Origin: JAIBBG01 sp046304755
Lineage (GTDB): Bacteria > Bacteroidota > Bacteroidia > Flavobacteriales_D > Sanyastnellaceae
Direction of reading: 5' to 3'
Assembly: GCA_046304755.1 (NCBI GenBank)
Contig: JBKCDO010000054.1
Location: 1 to 10,584, forward strand
DNA: 10,584 nucleotides
Part shown: piece after piece, positions 1 through 7,086 of the stretch
Layout: each line of letters opens with the position of its first letter
Numbering within the stretch: position 1 is the stretch's first letter
The notes under the pieces: model-generated
Told to the model about the DNA's origin: nothing
The model's database searches: none
The model's input: only the letters and a program-made list of their open reading frames with translations
Position numbers and translations under genes: made by a program

Positions 1-298
1 CCTTCAAGTTGAAATCCTCGGAAGCGACTTTACGGTTGCTGTCTTTGGAAAGCGGACCTCCTGCTTGTGATTGAAAAAAGGGCTTTGTGCTTTCGACCTT
101 GAGTTGATGAGCAGTGTCGCCAAACACCACAAATACCTGATCACCCGGATTGGTCAACTCGGCATATATGCGCCATGTTTTTCCGGGAACACGTCCCTCG
201 TTTTCGATTTCTTCAGCGATTAAACCAACTACTTGTGCATGGATGCTATTCACGAGAAGCAGCATGATAGCGGAAAATAAGAAGCGCCCGGTTACCAT
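1..298 (-). CDS. Secreted protein, N-terminal fragment (cut by window edge)
   Basis: Only the first 99 residues are inside the window; the reading frame is open to the left edge. It begins with a clear Sec signal peptide (MVTGRFLFSAIMLLLVNSIHA, cleavage probably before Q22). The mature part contains the stretch TWRIYAELTNPGDQVFVVFG (residues 41-60) followed by PFFQ at 73-76. This pattern (a 'xYxVYxxxxxPxDxxxxxFG' strand pair, then a Phe/Gln step and a Gly-rich turn) resembles the N-terminal domain of the giant CHU_C protein two genes upstream (YEVYVQFTAPGNYLTSIFAI). The start codon lies 4 nt past the stop of the PorP/SprF gene, so the two are almost certainly co-transcribed. By context it is probably another T9SS-exported surface protein, possibly itself with a C-terminal sorting domain, but that end is not visible. 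Function unknown. Confidence 0.8.
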   Translation of the reverse strand, partial: MVTGRFLFSAIMLLLVNSIHAQVVGLIAEEIENEGRVPGKTWRIYAELTNPGDQVFVVFGDTAHQLKVESTKPFFQSQAGGPLSKDSNRKVASEDFNLK

Positions 299-302
299 AA
301 GG

Positions 303-1265
303 TTATTTCTTAACAATGCGTTTTTTGCTGAGTGTTTTTTTCTTGCTTCCTGCGCCGGCAATATATTTTCCACGTTTGCCCGGAATGACATAGCCCATGA
401 TGATTTCATGTGTCCACGGACTCATTACGCGCGCCTTACTGGTGGTGATATCCATGGAATAGCCCAATACAAAGTTTTCATATGTACCTCCAAGTGCCAG
501 CGATACAGCATCACGTAAACGAACATTGATACTGCTCCACGCCATTTTTTTATAGCCGACGCGGGCGTTCAAATCTATTTGAGGTGGCGTGTTGTTGGTG
601 AAACGAATGAGGCCACTACCCTGCACATCAAAGTCTTCTGTGACGTCATACATATACGATCCAACAACATGGTAATGGCGAGCATTGCGGTTATCATCAG
701 GGTTCACACTCGCGACTTTAATTTTAGTCTGAAGCAGATTAGGAGAGCTAAATCCGAAGTAGTAGCCCTCACCAAAAACCAACATGCCGAAGTTCGCATC
801 AATGTTGGTGGTTGATTCAGCTTGCATGCCGTTGAGCGCAAGGTCGGATTCATCCAATACCACCAGTTTGGAATTATCCACTCGGAACTGATTGGCTGAT
901 AGCCCCAATCCGAAGCTGATTCCATCGTAATTATTCAAGTCGAGATGATATGCGCCCGTTGCTTCAATACTCGTGCGGGTAATAGCACCACCGGTATCAT
1001 CGCGACGAAGCACAGCTCCAAAGCCTGAATTGCTTGGGCCTTGCATATGTCCGCTAGCCACCATCGTAACCGGTGCACCTTTGAAGCCCGCCCATTGGTT
1101 GCGGTAGGAGAGGTAAAGCGGAATCTGGTTTTCTGTTCCTGCAATCGCAGGATTTACCAGGAATGGATTGATGGCGAATTGGGTCTGACGACCAAGTTGT
1201 TGTCCTTGTGTAGTGAAACACACCAAGGCTGCAAATACGGTCAGAAGAAGGTATTGTTTTTTCAT
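303..1265 (-). CDS. PorP/SprF family type IX secretion outer-membrane protein
   Basis: A 320-residue protein with a signal peptide (residues 1 to about 21, ending TTQGQ) and the family hallmarks near the N-terminus: NPFLVNPAIAG (33-43) and YRNQWAGFKGAP (54-65). The rest is rich in alternating, aromatic beta-strand segments typical of an outer-membrane barrel. Known for the family: Flavobacterium johnsoniae SprF is needed to export SprB, and SprF-like paralogs are commonly encoded beside substrates with type B C-terminal domains. Here the gene starts 12 nt after the stop of such a substrate, so the inference is that it is that protein's dedicated export or attachment partner. Length is normal for the family. 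The odd part is the C-terminus: the last strand-like segment (HEIIMGYVI, 286-294) is followed by about 26 residues very rich in Lys (SKKKTLSKKRIVKK at the end). It may be a paralog and not the core porP gene, so no symbol is given. Confidence 0.93.
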   Translation of the reverse strand: MKKQYLLLTVFAALVCFTTQGQQLGRQTQFAINPFLVNPAIAGTENQIPLYLSYRNQWAGFKGAPVTMVASGHMQGPSNSGFGAVLRRDDTGGAITRTSIEATGAYHLDLNNYDGISFGLGLSANQFRVDNSKLVVLDESDLALNGMQAESTTNIDANFGMLVFGEGYYFGFSSPNLLQTKIKVASVNPDDNRNARHYHVVGSYMYDVTEDFDVQGSGLIRFTNNTPPQIDLNARVGYKKMAWSSINVRLRDAVSLALGGTYENFVLGYSMDITTSKARVMSPWTHEIIMGYVIPGKRGKYIAGAGSKKKTLSKKRIVKK

Positions 1266-1277
1266 GGTGCGTCGTGT

Positions 1278-4200
1278 TTAATATTTGATGGTTACTGTGC
1301 CCATGATGACTTCTTTATCATCAGCATAATCAATGGTAAAATAATAGTCGGCGATTGGCAACAGCTGTCCGTTGAAACGGCCATCCCACTGTGCTGAGTA
1401 ACCTGTTGAGGAGAACACCGTTTGTCCCCACCGGTTGAACACATTCACTTTGCATTCGGGATAATATTCAAATCCACCGAGTACCCAAGAGTCATTCACA
1501 CCATCACCATTCGGTGTAATGGCGGTGGCAATGAAGAAACAGCCGATGTTGGCTTCAACAAATACCGATGCAGTGAGATTACATCCTATATCATCTGTGA
1601 CACGCACCATGTATTCAGCGTTAGGCGCCAATCCCATAGCTGTTGCTGTTGTTTGCAGCAGGTTGTCGTCCCATTCATACGAAAGAGGAGGATTTCCATT
1701 TTGCACCGCCACCGTAGCCGTTCCGTCCAGTGCATTCCAACAGGTCTCCGGTGTTTGCGTCATGGTAAGAATCATGTCGGTGATGATGTCCGGAACAATT
1801 CCCAGGGTATCGTAAATGCGGCAGCCGTTTTCGTCGGCCAGTTCGAAGTAAAGAGTGTCTTCAATCAATTCCGATAAACCGAATGTGACTGAATCGATGA
1901 CTTCAGGTTCGTAGTCGTCAGGCTCAACAAAGAAGGAGAGTTCTCCCGTTCCGCCACCTACTGTAATTTCTGCCGAACCATCGTTCATGCCTGTGCATGT
2001 CGGCGCATCCAACAGTACCTCAATCGTGAGCGGATCAGGTTCTGTAATGGTGAATTCAAGGGAGTCGCGGCATTCGTTGGCATCAATCAGAAAGATCTCA
2101 TAATCTCCTGCACACAGGCCATTGACAACACCAAAACCGGGACCGAATACATCGCCCGGAGTGAGTAAGTACTGGTAGTTGGGTGTTCCTCCCTGCGGTA
2201 CATATTGCAACAAACCATCGCAAATGCCTCCGCACGAACAAGCAATCGTTGTGTCCAGTGTGATAGTGAGTAACTCTGGTTCGGTGATGTCAAAATTTTG
2301 AGTCGCGCTGCAATCGTTGGAATCGCGCACAGCGAGGATGTAGGCGCCGGGTACCAAATTGATGTAGCCCGCGCTATCAGGCCAAGGCAGGTATTCCGTA
2401 TCGTTCAACGAAATTTCAAACGGCTCGGTGCCACCAATAACTTCATCAACGGTTACAGTGCCATCGCCAAAGGTGAAGCACGTAACATTGGTAATCGTTG
2501 TGGTAAATTCTAAAGCATCAGGCTCATTTACTGTAAAGTTTACATCAACGAAACATTCATTTTGGTCAGTAATTCTCACAACGTAATCACCTGCGCAGGC
2601 CTCCGTATATTGAACATTGTTGCCCGAGCATGCTCCCTGACAGGTTACGGTGTTCGGCGTTATAGCGTATATGTATTCACCGAAGCTGCCCTGTACTTCA
2701 TTCAATTCCATAACACCATCACAAGAGCCAAAACAGGTCGTGGCTGTGGTATCTGCGATGTAGGTAATCTGAGTCGGCTGTTCAACGAAGATTGTATCGG
2801 TAACAACACAGCCATTCGCATCTTCAATGAAAATGACATTTTCTCCGGCACACAACGCATCTATTGATACACCAATTCCCGAGGCATCCTCCGCTGTCAT
2901 GGTAAGTGGAGGCGTTCCTCCTGATGAGTTATTGACGACCGTTCCATCGCAGTAATTGAAGCATGTTGCCGGAGTAACAGCTAAGTCCAGGATAATGGCC
3001 TCCGGTTCAACTATAAAATATGCGCCTTGAAGCACACACTGGTTGGTATCGACAATATTCACGGTATAGTCGCCACCATCCAATCCTGTGAGACTCACCA
3101 GAACCGGCGCTTGCTGTTCGCTCGTTTCATAAGGGCCACCATTGAAGAACCACTCAATGGTGAGTGGTCCGCTACCACCGTTAATTGTTCCCTGGATCAC
3201 GCCATCATCATCTCCGTTGCAAAGAATGTCTGTCGTGGTTGGGTTGAATTGCAACTCAGCAGGACAGGCAATGGTGACGGTTTGATCAACGGAACAGCTG
3301 TTTTGATCAATCGCTGTAAAGGTGTAGGTAACGCACGACAAGCCATCGATGACTTCTCCGCAGGTGTGCCCCGATCCATTTTGATCGACAATATCAATAG
3401 TGCCTGTGCCACCGCTACAGACTAACTCAATGCTGCCATTTTGCTCGCCAAAGCATTCTTCATCGGACAACAATACCGCTTCGAATTCAAATGCCGGAGG
3501 GAAAACAATACTGATAACATCACTGGTATCGCGACATCCTGCTTTGTCGCGCATGTAGATGATGTAGTCTTCCTCAGGGAGATTCGGCGCATTGAATCCA
3601 CCGTTTGGAAGGCTATCGGAAGCTACGAGTTGGTTGAGTGAATTGAACATGTAATAATACACGGAGTCATTACCGCCTGTTTCCAGCTGAACTTCTGCCA
3701 GTTCACCGGCGAAACAGGGAAGTGTGACGTCGGCGGTATTGTCCATGGGGTCATTCAGACAAGGATGAATGCCGTTAATTGGAATGTTGAACTCTTGGTT
3801 ATCGGTTACGCCGTTGGGTGTCTCATACTGAATGTTGATCGACCCTTGCATATCACCATTGGTCGTGAATTGACCAATGAACACGCGGAAGTTTCCATCG
3901 CATAGGGAAAGCGAGGGAGTTCCCCCGGTCGGAATCGAGTAGATAGTGTATTCATCCCAAAAGAAATCGCCACCATCGAAATAGTTAAGGTCAGCAGGTC
4001 CTTCAAATTGATCTTGCCAATCGATGCATGTTCCAAGAACTCCTGCTAAGTCGAAGTTCAAGTCGTTTTGACAACGTTGTCCAATCGTCAAGTATGAATC
4101 GAATTCGCTGGATTGTGCCATACCAGGGAATAGACAAAACTGACTAGACCCTGTAGAGCCTCCCAATTCGTGTTGGAAGACATTTCCATCAAAATTAAAC

Positions 4201-4469
4201 TCGACAAAACTGATGTTATCCAAAATGCAGTCTGCCGGATTGGTACCATCGCCTTCAATAGCGAAGATGCTCGTCAGGTAGTTACCGGGGGCAGTGAATT
4301 GCACATACACTTCATAGGTGACGTATCCTGCAAGGTTATGTCCGGTATCACCATAGTCGCTATGATGCACAGTGGTTTCGATGTATATCGGTTGATTGGC
4401 TAACTGCGCGAGGGCTGCAAGGGGCATCACGCAAAACGCCATCAGTAAAATCCTGATCATGTTTTTCAT
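1278..4469 (-). CDS. Giant secreted repeat protein with SprB-like repeats and CHU_C / T9SS type B sorting domain
   Basis: A cell-surface or secreted adhesin-like protein of 1063 residues. The frame extends upstream to 4514, but the Met at 4469 is preferred because it directly begins a good signal peptide (MKNMIRILLMAFCVMPLAALAQ); the upstream 15 residues would put a polar stretch before it. Order of parts: signal peptide 1-22; an N-terminal domain about 23-247; nine tandem SprB-like repeats of 75-86 residues from about 248 to 973, each opening with a Cys-x(3-5)-DG-type motif (TCFGSCDG, LCNGDDDG, TCFNYCDG) and closing with a Cys near a D-x-N-x-C motif (DANGC, DQNEC, DSNDC, DANEC, DENGC); then the C-terminal CHU_C domain 974-1063 with ITPNGDGVND, VFNRWG, WDG and a final beta strand ending IKY. 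Type B domains direct export through the T9SS. The adjacent PorP/SprF gene fits as partner. Many paired cysteines suggest disulfides in the repeats. Ligand unknown; the acidic, Thr-rich composition fits an extracellular adhesin. Confidence 0.93.
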   Translation of the reverse strand: MKNMIRILLMAFCVMPLAALAQLANQPIYIETTVHHSDYGDTGHNLAGYVTYEVYVQFTAPGNYLTSIFAIEGDGTNPADCILDNISFVEFNFDGNVFQHELGGSTGSSQFCLFPGMAQSSEFDSYLTIGQRCQNDLNFDLAGVLGTCIDWQDQFEGPADLNYFDGGDFFWDEYTIYSIPTGGTPSLSLCDGNFRVFIGQFTTNGDMQGSINIQYETPNGVTDNQEFNIPINGIHPCLNDPMDNTADVTLPCFAGELAEVQLETGGNDSVYYYMFNSLNQLVASDSLPNGGFNAPNLPEEDYIIYMRDKAGCRDTSDVISIVFPPAFEFEAVLLSDEECFGEQNGSIELVCSGGTGTIDIVDQNGSGHTCGEVIDGLSCVTYTFTAIDQNSCSVDQTVTIACPAELQFNPTTTDILCNGDDDGVIQGTINGGSGPLTIEWFFNGGPYETSEQQAPVLVSLTGLDGGDYTVNIVDTNQCVLQGAYFIVEPEAIILDLAVTPATCFNYCDGTVVNNSSGGTPPLTMTAEDASGIGVSIDALCAGENVIFIEDANGCVVTDTIFVEQPTQITYIADTTATTCFGSCDGVMELNEVQGSFGEYIYAITPNTVTCQGACSGNNVQYTEACAGDYVVRITDQNECFVDVNFTVNEPDALEFTTTITNVTCFTFGDGTVTVDEVIGGTEPFEISLNDTEYLPWPDSAGYINLVPGAYILAVRDSNDCSATQNFDITEPELLTITLDTTIACSCGGICDGLLQYVPQGGTPNYQYLLTPGDVFGPGFGVVNGLCAGDYEIFLIDANECRDSLEFTITEPDPLTIEVLLDAPTCTGMNDGSAEITVGGGTGELSFFVEPDDYEPEVIDSVTFGLSELIEDTLYFELADENGCRIYDTLGIVPDIITDMILTMTQTPETCWNALDGTATVAVQNGNPPLSYEWDDNLLQTTATAMGLAPNAEYMVRVTDDIGCNLTASVFVEANIGCFFIATAITPNGDGVNDSWVLGGFEYYPECKVNVFNRWGQTVFSSTGYSAQWDGRFNGQLLPIADYYFTIDYADDKEVIMGTVTIKY
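1551..3728 (-). repeat. Nine tandem SprB-like protein repeats within the giant secreted protein
   Basis: Nine units encode about 75-86 residues each. With Met at 4469 as residue 1, approximate unit limits are 248-325, 326-403, 404-489, 490-565, 566-650, 651-731, 732-811, 812-894 and 895-973. The first is the most divergent. Most end in a short E-P or similar linker (IVEP, VEQP, VNEP, ITEP, ITEP) that begins the next unit. The units are diverged in sequence, so they are old duplications and not recent DNA repeats. The pattern matches the SprB repeat family (Cys and DG near the start, GG-x-P in the middle, G-x-Y-x-V before D-x-N-x-C). Confidence 0.8.
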
Positions 4470-4627
4470 CGTAGGTGTCGGTTCCATAAGGGAAGTCGCC
4501 TTCATGGAAGGCATAGTTGCTTGGAACTGTTTTTCAGTCCTAGCGGGGCGAATTTAATACAGGAAGCAGGTATTTTATGCGGTGTAGGAAGATGAAATTA
4601 ACCTCAGACTCTTTAAATCTCAAGAGG
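4470..4627 (-). other. Intergenic leader between rsmG and the secretion cluster
   Basis: The gap of 158 nt probably holds the promoter and 5' leader of the giant-protein operon. On the minus strand a one-mismatch -7-like element, TAAATTCG, lies at 4549-4556 (consensus TAnnTTTG), but no good -33 element was found at the usual spacing. A small imperfect hairpin (GGACTG / CAGTTCC with an A-rich loop, 4523-4540) lies further downstream in the presumed leader. Just after the rsmG stop there is only a short CTCTT / AAGAG stem with no T-run, so no convincing terminator was seen and read-through from rsmG is possible. Confidence 0.35.
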
Positions 4628-5263
4628 TTAGACCAGCGGAACGTAGACCAGTTTCTTGGTTTCAAAGAAATCCTCTTGGAACCATCCCGTGAGTGGGTAG
4701 GTTTCGATGGTTTTTGGAAGCCCTTTAAACTCATCGCTGAGGTCGCCGCCTTTCAGGCAAATGAGGCCGTTGGGCAGTGCGTTGATTTGTTTGGATGCTA
4801 CCTTTCCCCGGCTCCACTGAAGCAGTAGCGATAGTTCAGCCACTGCGCGACTCACCACGAAATCAAAGGGACCTTTAACTTTCTCAGCCCGCTCGTGAAT
4901 CGCAGTAACGTTGGTGAGACCAAGGGCTTGACTGACTTCCTGCACGACTTTAATTTTTTTACCGATGGAATCGACCAATACGAAGTTGACATCGGGTTGC
5001 ATGATGGCCAGGGGTATTCCCGGAAAACCGCCACCGGTGCCTATATCGAGAATGCGCGAGCCCGGCGCGAATTGAATAAAACGGTAAATCGCCAGGCTGT
5101 GCAGCACGTGACGCACATACAATTCATCTATATCCTTTCGGGAGATCACATTGATTTGTGCATTCCACTCGGTATAGAGCGGTAAGAGCTGCGTGAATCT
5201 TTCCCGTGCTTGAGCCGGAAGTTGTGGGAAATAACGCAGAATGTCCTCGACAGAAGAAGCCAT
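4628..5263 (-). CDS. rsmG: 16S rRNA (guanine527-N7)-methyltransferase RsmG (GidB)
   Basis: A cytoplasmic SAM-dependent methyltransferase that makes m7G at G527 of 16S rRNA, in the 530 loop of the small subunit. The 211-residue product has the family order: an N-terminal helical part with WNAQINVISRKD (33-44) and YVRHVLHSLA (49-58), then the SAM-binding motif ILDIGTGGGFPGIPLAI (71-87), the strand FVLVDSIGKKIKVV (94-107), VSRAVAEL (137-144) and KGG (171-173). Length is typical. The start is taken as the ATG at 5263, which forms a TGATG stop-start overlap with the sigma-factor gene; a TTG three bases earlier is possible but less likely. This overlap suggests translational coupling. In the family, loss of RsmG gives low-level streptomycin resistance. 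Identification is firm. Confidence 0.95.
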   Translation of the reverse strand: MASSVEDILRYFPQLPAQARERFTQLLPLYTEWNAQINVISRKDIDELYVRHVLHSLAIYRFIQFAPGSRILDIGTGGGFPGIPLAIMQPDVNFVLVDSIGKKIKVVQEVSQALGLTNVTAIHERAEKVKGPFDFVVSRAVAELSLLLQWSRGKVASKQINALPNGLICLKGGDLSDEFKGLPKTIETYPLTGWFQEDFFETKKLVYVPLV

Positions 5264-5871
5264 CAATAGATATCCTTCGTGTTCTGCATCATCTGGAACA
5301 GGAATTCGCGGGCGCGGAAGAGTTGTGCTTTCACAGTCCCCAGTGGTAGCTTAAGCTCCTCAGCGATTTCTTCGTAGGCCATTTCATCAAAATAACGCAT
5401 CTCCACCAGGCGGCGGTAGCGCGGCTTGAGCTTGTCGACAATCTCGCGCATTTTGCGAATACGCTCTTCCTTTTGCATGGCTTCAGCAGGATCGAGCACA
5501 GCATCTTTAATGCTGATCTCAATCGTTTCGCCATCTTCATTGCTAAATCCTTGATCGATGGAAACCGCACGAATGCGCTTGCGGCGAATATGGTCGATAC
5601 AGTTGTTGGAAGCGATCTTAAACAACCAGGTGGAGAAGGCGTACTGCGGGGTGTATTGTGCCAGACGCTTGAAGGCTTTTCCGAAGGCTTCAATGGTCAA
5701 GTCATCCGCGTCATCCTTGTCGTTAACCATCTTGAGCAACATGAAATAAATCGGCTCGCGGTAGCGCTGCATCAACTCTGCATAGGCTTTCTGGTCCTTA
5801 TCGTGCAATGCACGTTGCACCAGTTTGTAGTCATACTGGCCTTTCTCTGACAGGTGTTCGATCAATTCCAT
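5263..5871 (-). CDS. ECF-type RNA polymerase sigma factor (sigma-70 family)
   Basis: A 202-residue alternative sigma factor that would direct RNA polymerase to a specific promoter set. Region 2 spans about 24-99 and includes the core-binding helix DADDLTIEAFGKAFKRL (54-70) and the -10 recognition part FSTWLFKIASNNCIDHIRRKR (79-99). A charged linker (about 100-127) carries the acidic segment SNEDGETIEIS. Region 4 (about 130-195) has LKPRYRRLVEMRYFDEMAYE (147-166) followed by the helix-turn-helix EEIAEELKLPLGTVKAQLFR (166-185). There is no region 1 or 3, which is why it is called ECF-like. No anti-sigma gene is adjacent, so its control is not evident from this window. It overlaps the upstream glycosyltransferase by 10 nt and the downstream rsmG by 1 nt, so all three are probably on one transcript. 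Confidence 0.92.
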   Translation of the reverse strand: MELIEHLSEKGQYDYKLVQRALHDKDQKAYAELMQRYREPIYFMLLKMVNDKDDADDLTIEAFGKAFKRLAQYTPQYAFSTWLFKIASNNCIDHIRRKRIRAVSIDQGFSNEDGETIEISIKDAVLDPAEAMQKEERIRKMREIVDKLKPRYRRLVEMRYFDEMAYEEIAEELKLPLGTVKAQLFRAREFLFQMMQNTKDIY

Positions 5872-7037
5872 TTTTTTGGTTTTCGCAGCAGGTTAATAAA
5901 ATAAAGTCCCAGGTTAAGTGCGTGCAATTGAATTTCGAGAATGGGTGCCAACCAGGCAACATCGCTACTGACCGACAATTTACTCGAAACCCTGTGCAAG
6001 ATAAGCACTTGAACCAGATAGCGTGCGGCAAGCATTCCGATTATGACCAACGGATAGATGTGGAAAAACACACAAGCCGCAGCGGAGAGCCAGAGCAGCA
6101 CAAAACTCAACGGCCAGTTCAAGAGCATGAGCTTGTGCGCAGGTCTATACATGCCCGAGGTACTAAAGTGTCTGCGCTTCTGCGTAAACCAGCTGCTCCA
6201 GGTGGTTTTCGGCTCACTGCCCATTTGGCTTTCCGGCGATGAAACGATGATGGAATTGCCCGATGTTGCCACTTGATTCACAAACAAATCGTCGTCGCCG
6301 CTTGCGATGCTGTAATGGTTTTTGAATCCACCGACCTTAAAGAACAAGTCTTTGTGATACGCCAAATTGCGACCAACACCCATGTAAGGTTTTCCTGCTT
6401 TGGCAAAACCAAGGTACTGACAGGCAATCATGAGTGTATCAAAACGAATGATGCGGTTGAGCCATCCGGGTTTACGGAAGTATGGCGAGAATCCTAGTGC
6501 CAATTGCTTTTTGCCATGCAAATTCCGGGTCATCTCGGTAATCCATCCGGATGAAAGAGGGCTGCAATCAGCATCGGTCAGCAGGATGATGTCATGCTTT
6601 GCCGCCTTAATGCCCAGTGTGATGGCAAACTTCTTCCCCTGCATTTGTTGTTTGTCTTCATCAATGTGAATGACTTTGAGATTCGCATAACTCAGTGAAA
6701 GTGCTTTGAGGACTTCGGCAGTATCATCCCAGCTGCTATCATTCACGACAATTACTTCGAAGTTGGGGTGATCCTGTTCCATGATACGCGGAACATTTTC
6801 CAACAAGTTTTTTTCCTCGTTGCGGGCCGCGATGATTACCGAGACCGGCTGAATCTCGCCGGAACTTGCCTGACGGGTATTGGATGCTTTCAGAAATCGG
6901 AAAAGCAAAACAAATAACTGCAGTAGCCAGGCAACCACAAAAACAATCAGTGCAGCGAGGAAATATGGAGTAGATGGGAGAAGTTCGGTCATGCGTTCTA
7001 AATGCGCTTCGAAATTATCCTGTTTACTTGCTGACAT
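5862..7037 (-). CDS. Membrane glycosyltransferase, family 2 (GT-A fold)
   Basis: A 391-residue inner-membrane enzyme expected to transfer a sugar from a nucleotide-sugar donor at the cytoplasmic face; acceptor unknown. It has an N-terminal membrane helix (about 24-48), then a GT2 catalytic domain: VSVIIAARNEEKNL (65-78, donor binding), VIVVNDSSWDD (95-105), the metal-binding DAD within LLTDADCSP (152-160), SGDDDLF (246-252) with the likely catalytic acid group, and QKRRH (286-290), matching the Q-x-x-R-W/H signature of processive-like GT2 enzymes. Three further hydrophobic segments follow (about 305-325, 327-347, 361-384). The ATG at 7037 begins only 6 nt after a terminator hairpin, so the internal ATG at 6992 (MTELLPSTPYFLAALI) may be the real start; it keeps the whole membrane helix, and a one-mismatch -7-like element TAATTTCG lies at 7010-7017. 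The product may build envelope polysaccharide or a glycolipid. Confidence 0.9.
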   Translation of the reverse strand: MSASKQDNFEAHLERMTELLPSTPYFLAALIVFVVAWLLQLFVLLFRFLKASNTRQASSGEIQPVSVIIAARNEEKNLLENVPRIMEQDHPNFEVIVVNDSSWDDTAEVLKALSLSYANLKVIHIDEDKQQMQGKKFAITLGIKAAKHDIILLTDADCSPLSSGWITEMTRNLHGKKQLALGFSPYFRKPGWLNRIIRFDTLMIACQYLGFAKAGKPYMGVGRNLAYHKDLFFKVGGFKNHYSIASGDDDLFVNQVATSGNSIIVSSPESQMGSEPKTTWSSWFTQKRRHFSTSGMYRPAHKLMLLNWPLSFVLLWLSAAACVFFHIYPLVIIGMLAARYLVQVLILHRVSSKLSVSSDVAWLAPILEIQLHALNLGLYFINLLRKPKKWN

Positions 7038-7043
7038 AAAACG

Positions 7044-7069
7044 AAAATGGCCCTCGAAAGGGCCATTTT
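7044..7069 (-). terminator. Rho-independent terminator, possibly bidirectional
   Basis: A perfect 11-bp stem AAAATGGCCCT / AGGGCCATTTT closes a 4-nt loop. On the minus strand the loop reads TTCG, a very stable tetraloop in RNA, and the stem is followed by TTTTCGTTTT. It lies 17 nt after the stop of the small lipoprotein gene and should end that transcript. The A/T symmetry means it could also stop plus-strand transcription. Its distal edge is only 6 nt from the annotated glycosyltransferase ATG. Confidence 0.88.
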
Positions 7070-7086
7070 ATTCACATCGAAAAATC

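Noticed and set aside
150..518. Plus-strand open frame of 122 codons over the PorP/SprF 3' end
   Set aside because: It spans the junction of two well-supported minus-strand genes and its product has no recognisable motif; it is an antisense shadow.
1422..1877. Plus-strand open frame of 151 codons inside the giant repeat protein
   Set aside because: It is antisense to the CHU_C domain and the last repeats, both clearly coding on the minus strand; the Cys/His/Arg-rich translation is typical of a shadow frame.
1551..3728. Tandem repeats as a possible CRISPR or DNA satellite array
   Set aside because: The periodicity (about 230-250 nt) is at protein level only; units are too diverged at DNA level and lie in one intact reading frame.
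4470..4514. Upstream ATG at 4514 as start of the giant protein
   Set aside because: It adds 15 polar residues before an otherwise ideal signal peptide; the ATG at 4469 is preferred.
4597..4627. Hairpin just after rsmG as a terminator
   Set aside because: The stem is only about 5 bp (CTCTT/AAGAG) and no T-run follows on the minus strand.
5264..5266. TTG codon as start of rsmG
   Set aside because: The next codon is an ATG in a TGATG overlap with the sigma gene, a more usual start arrangement.
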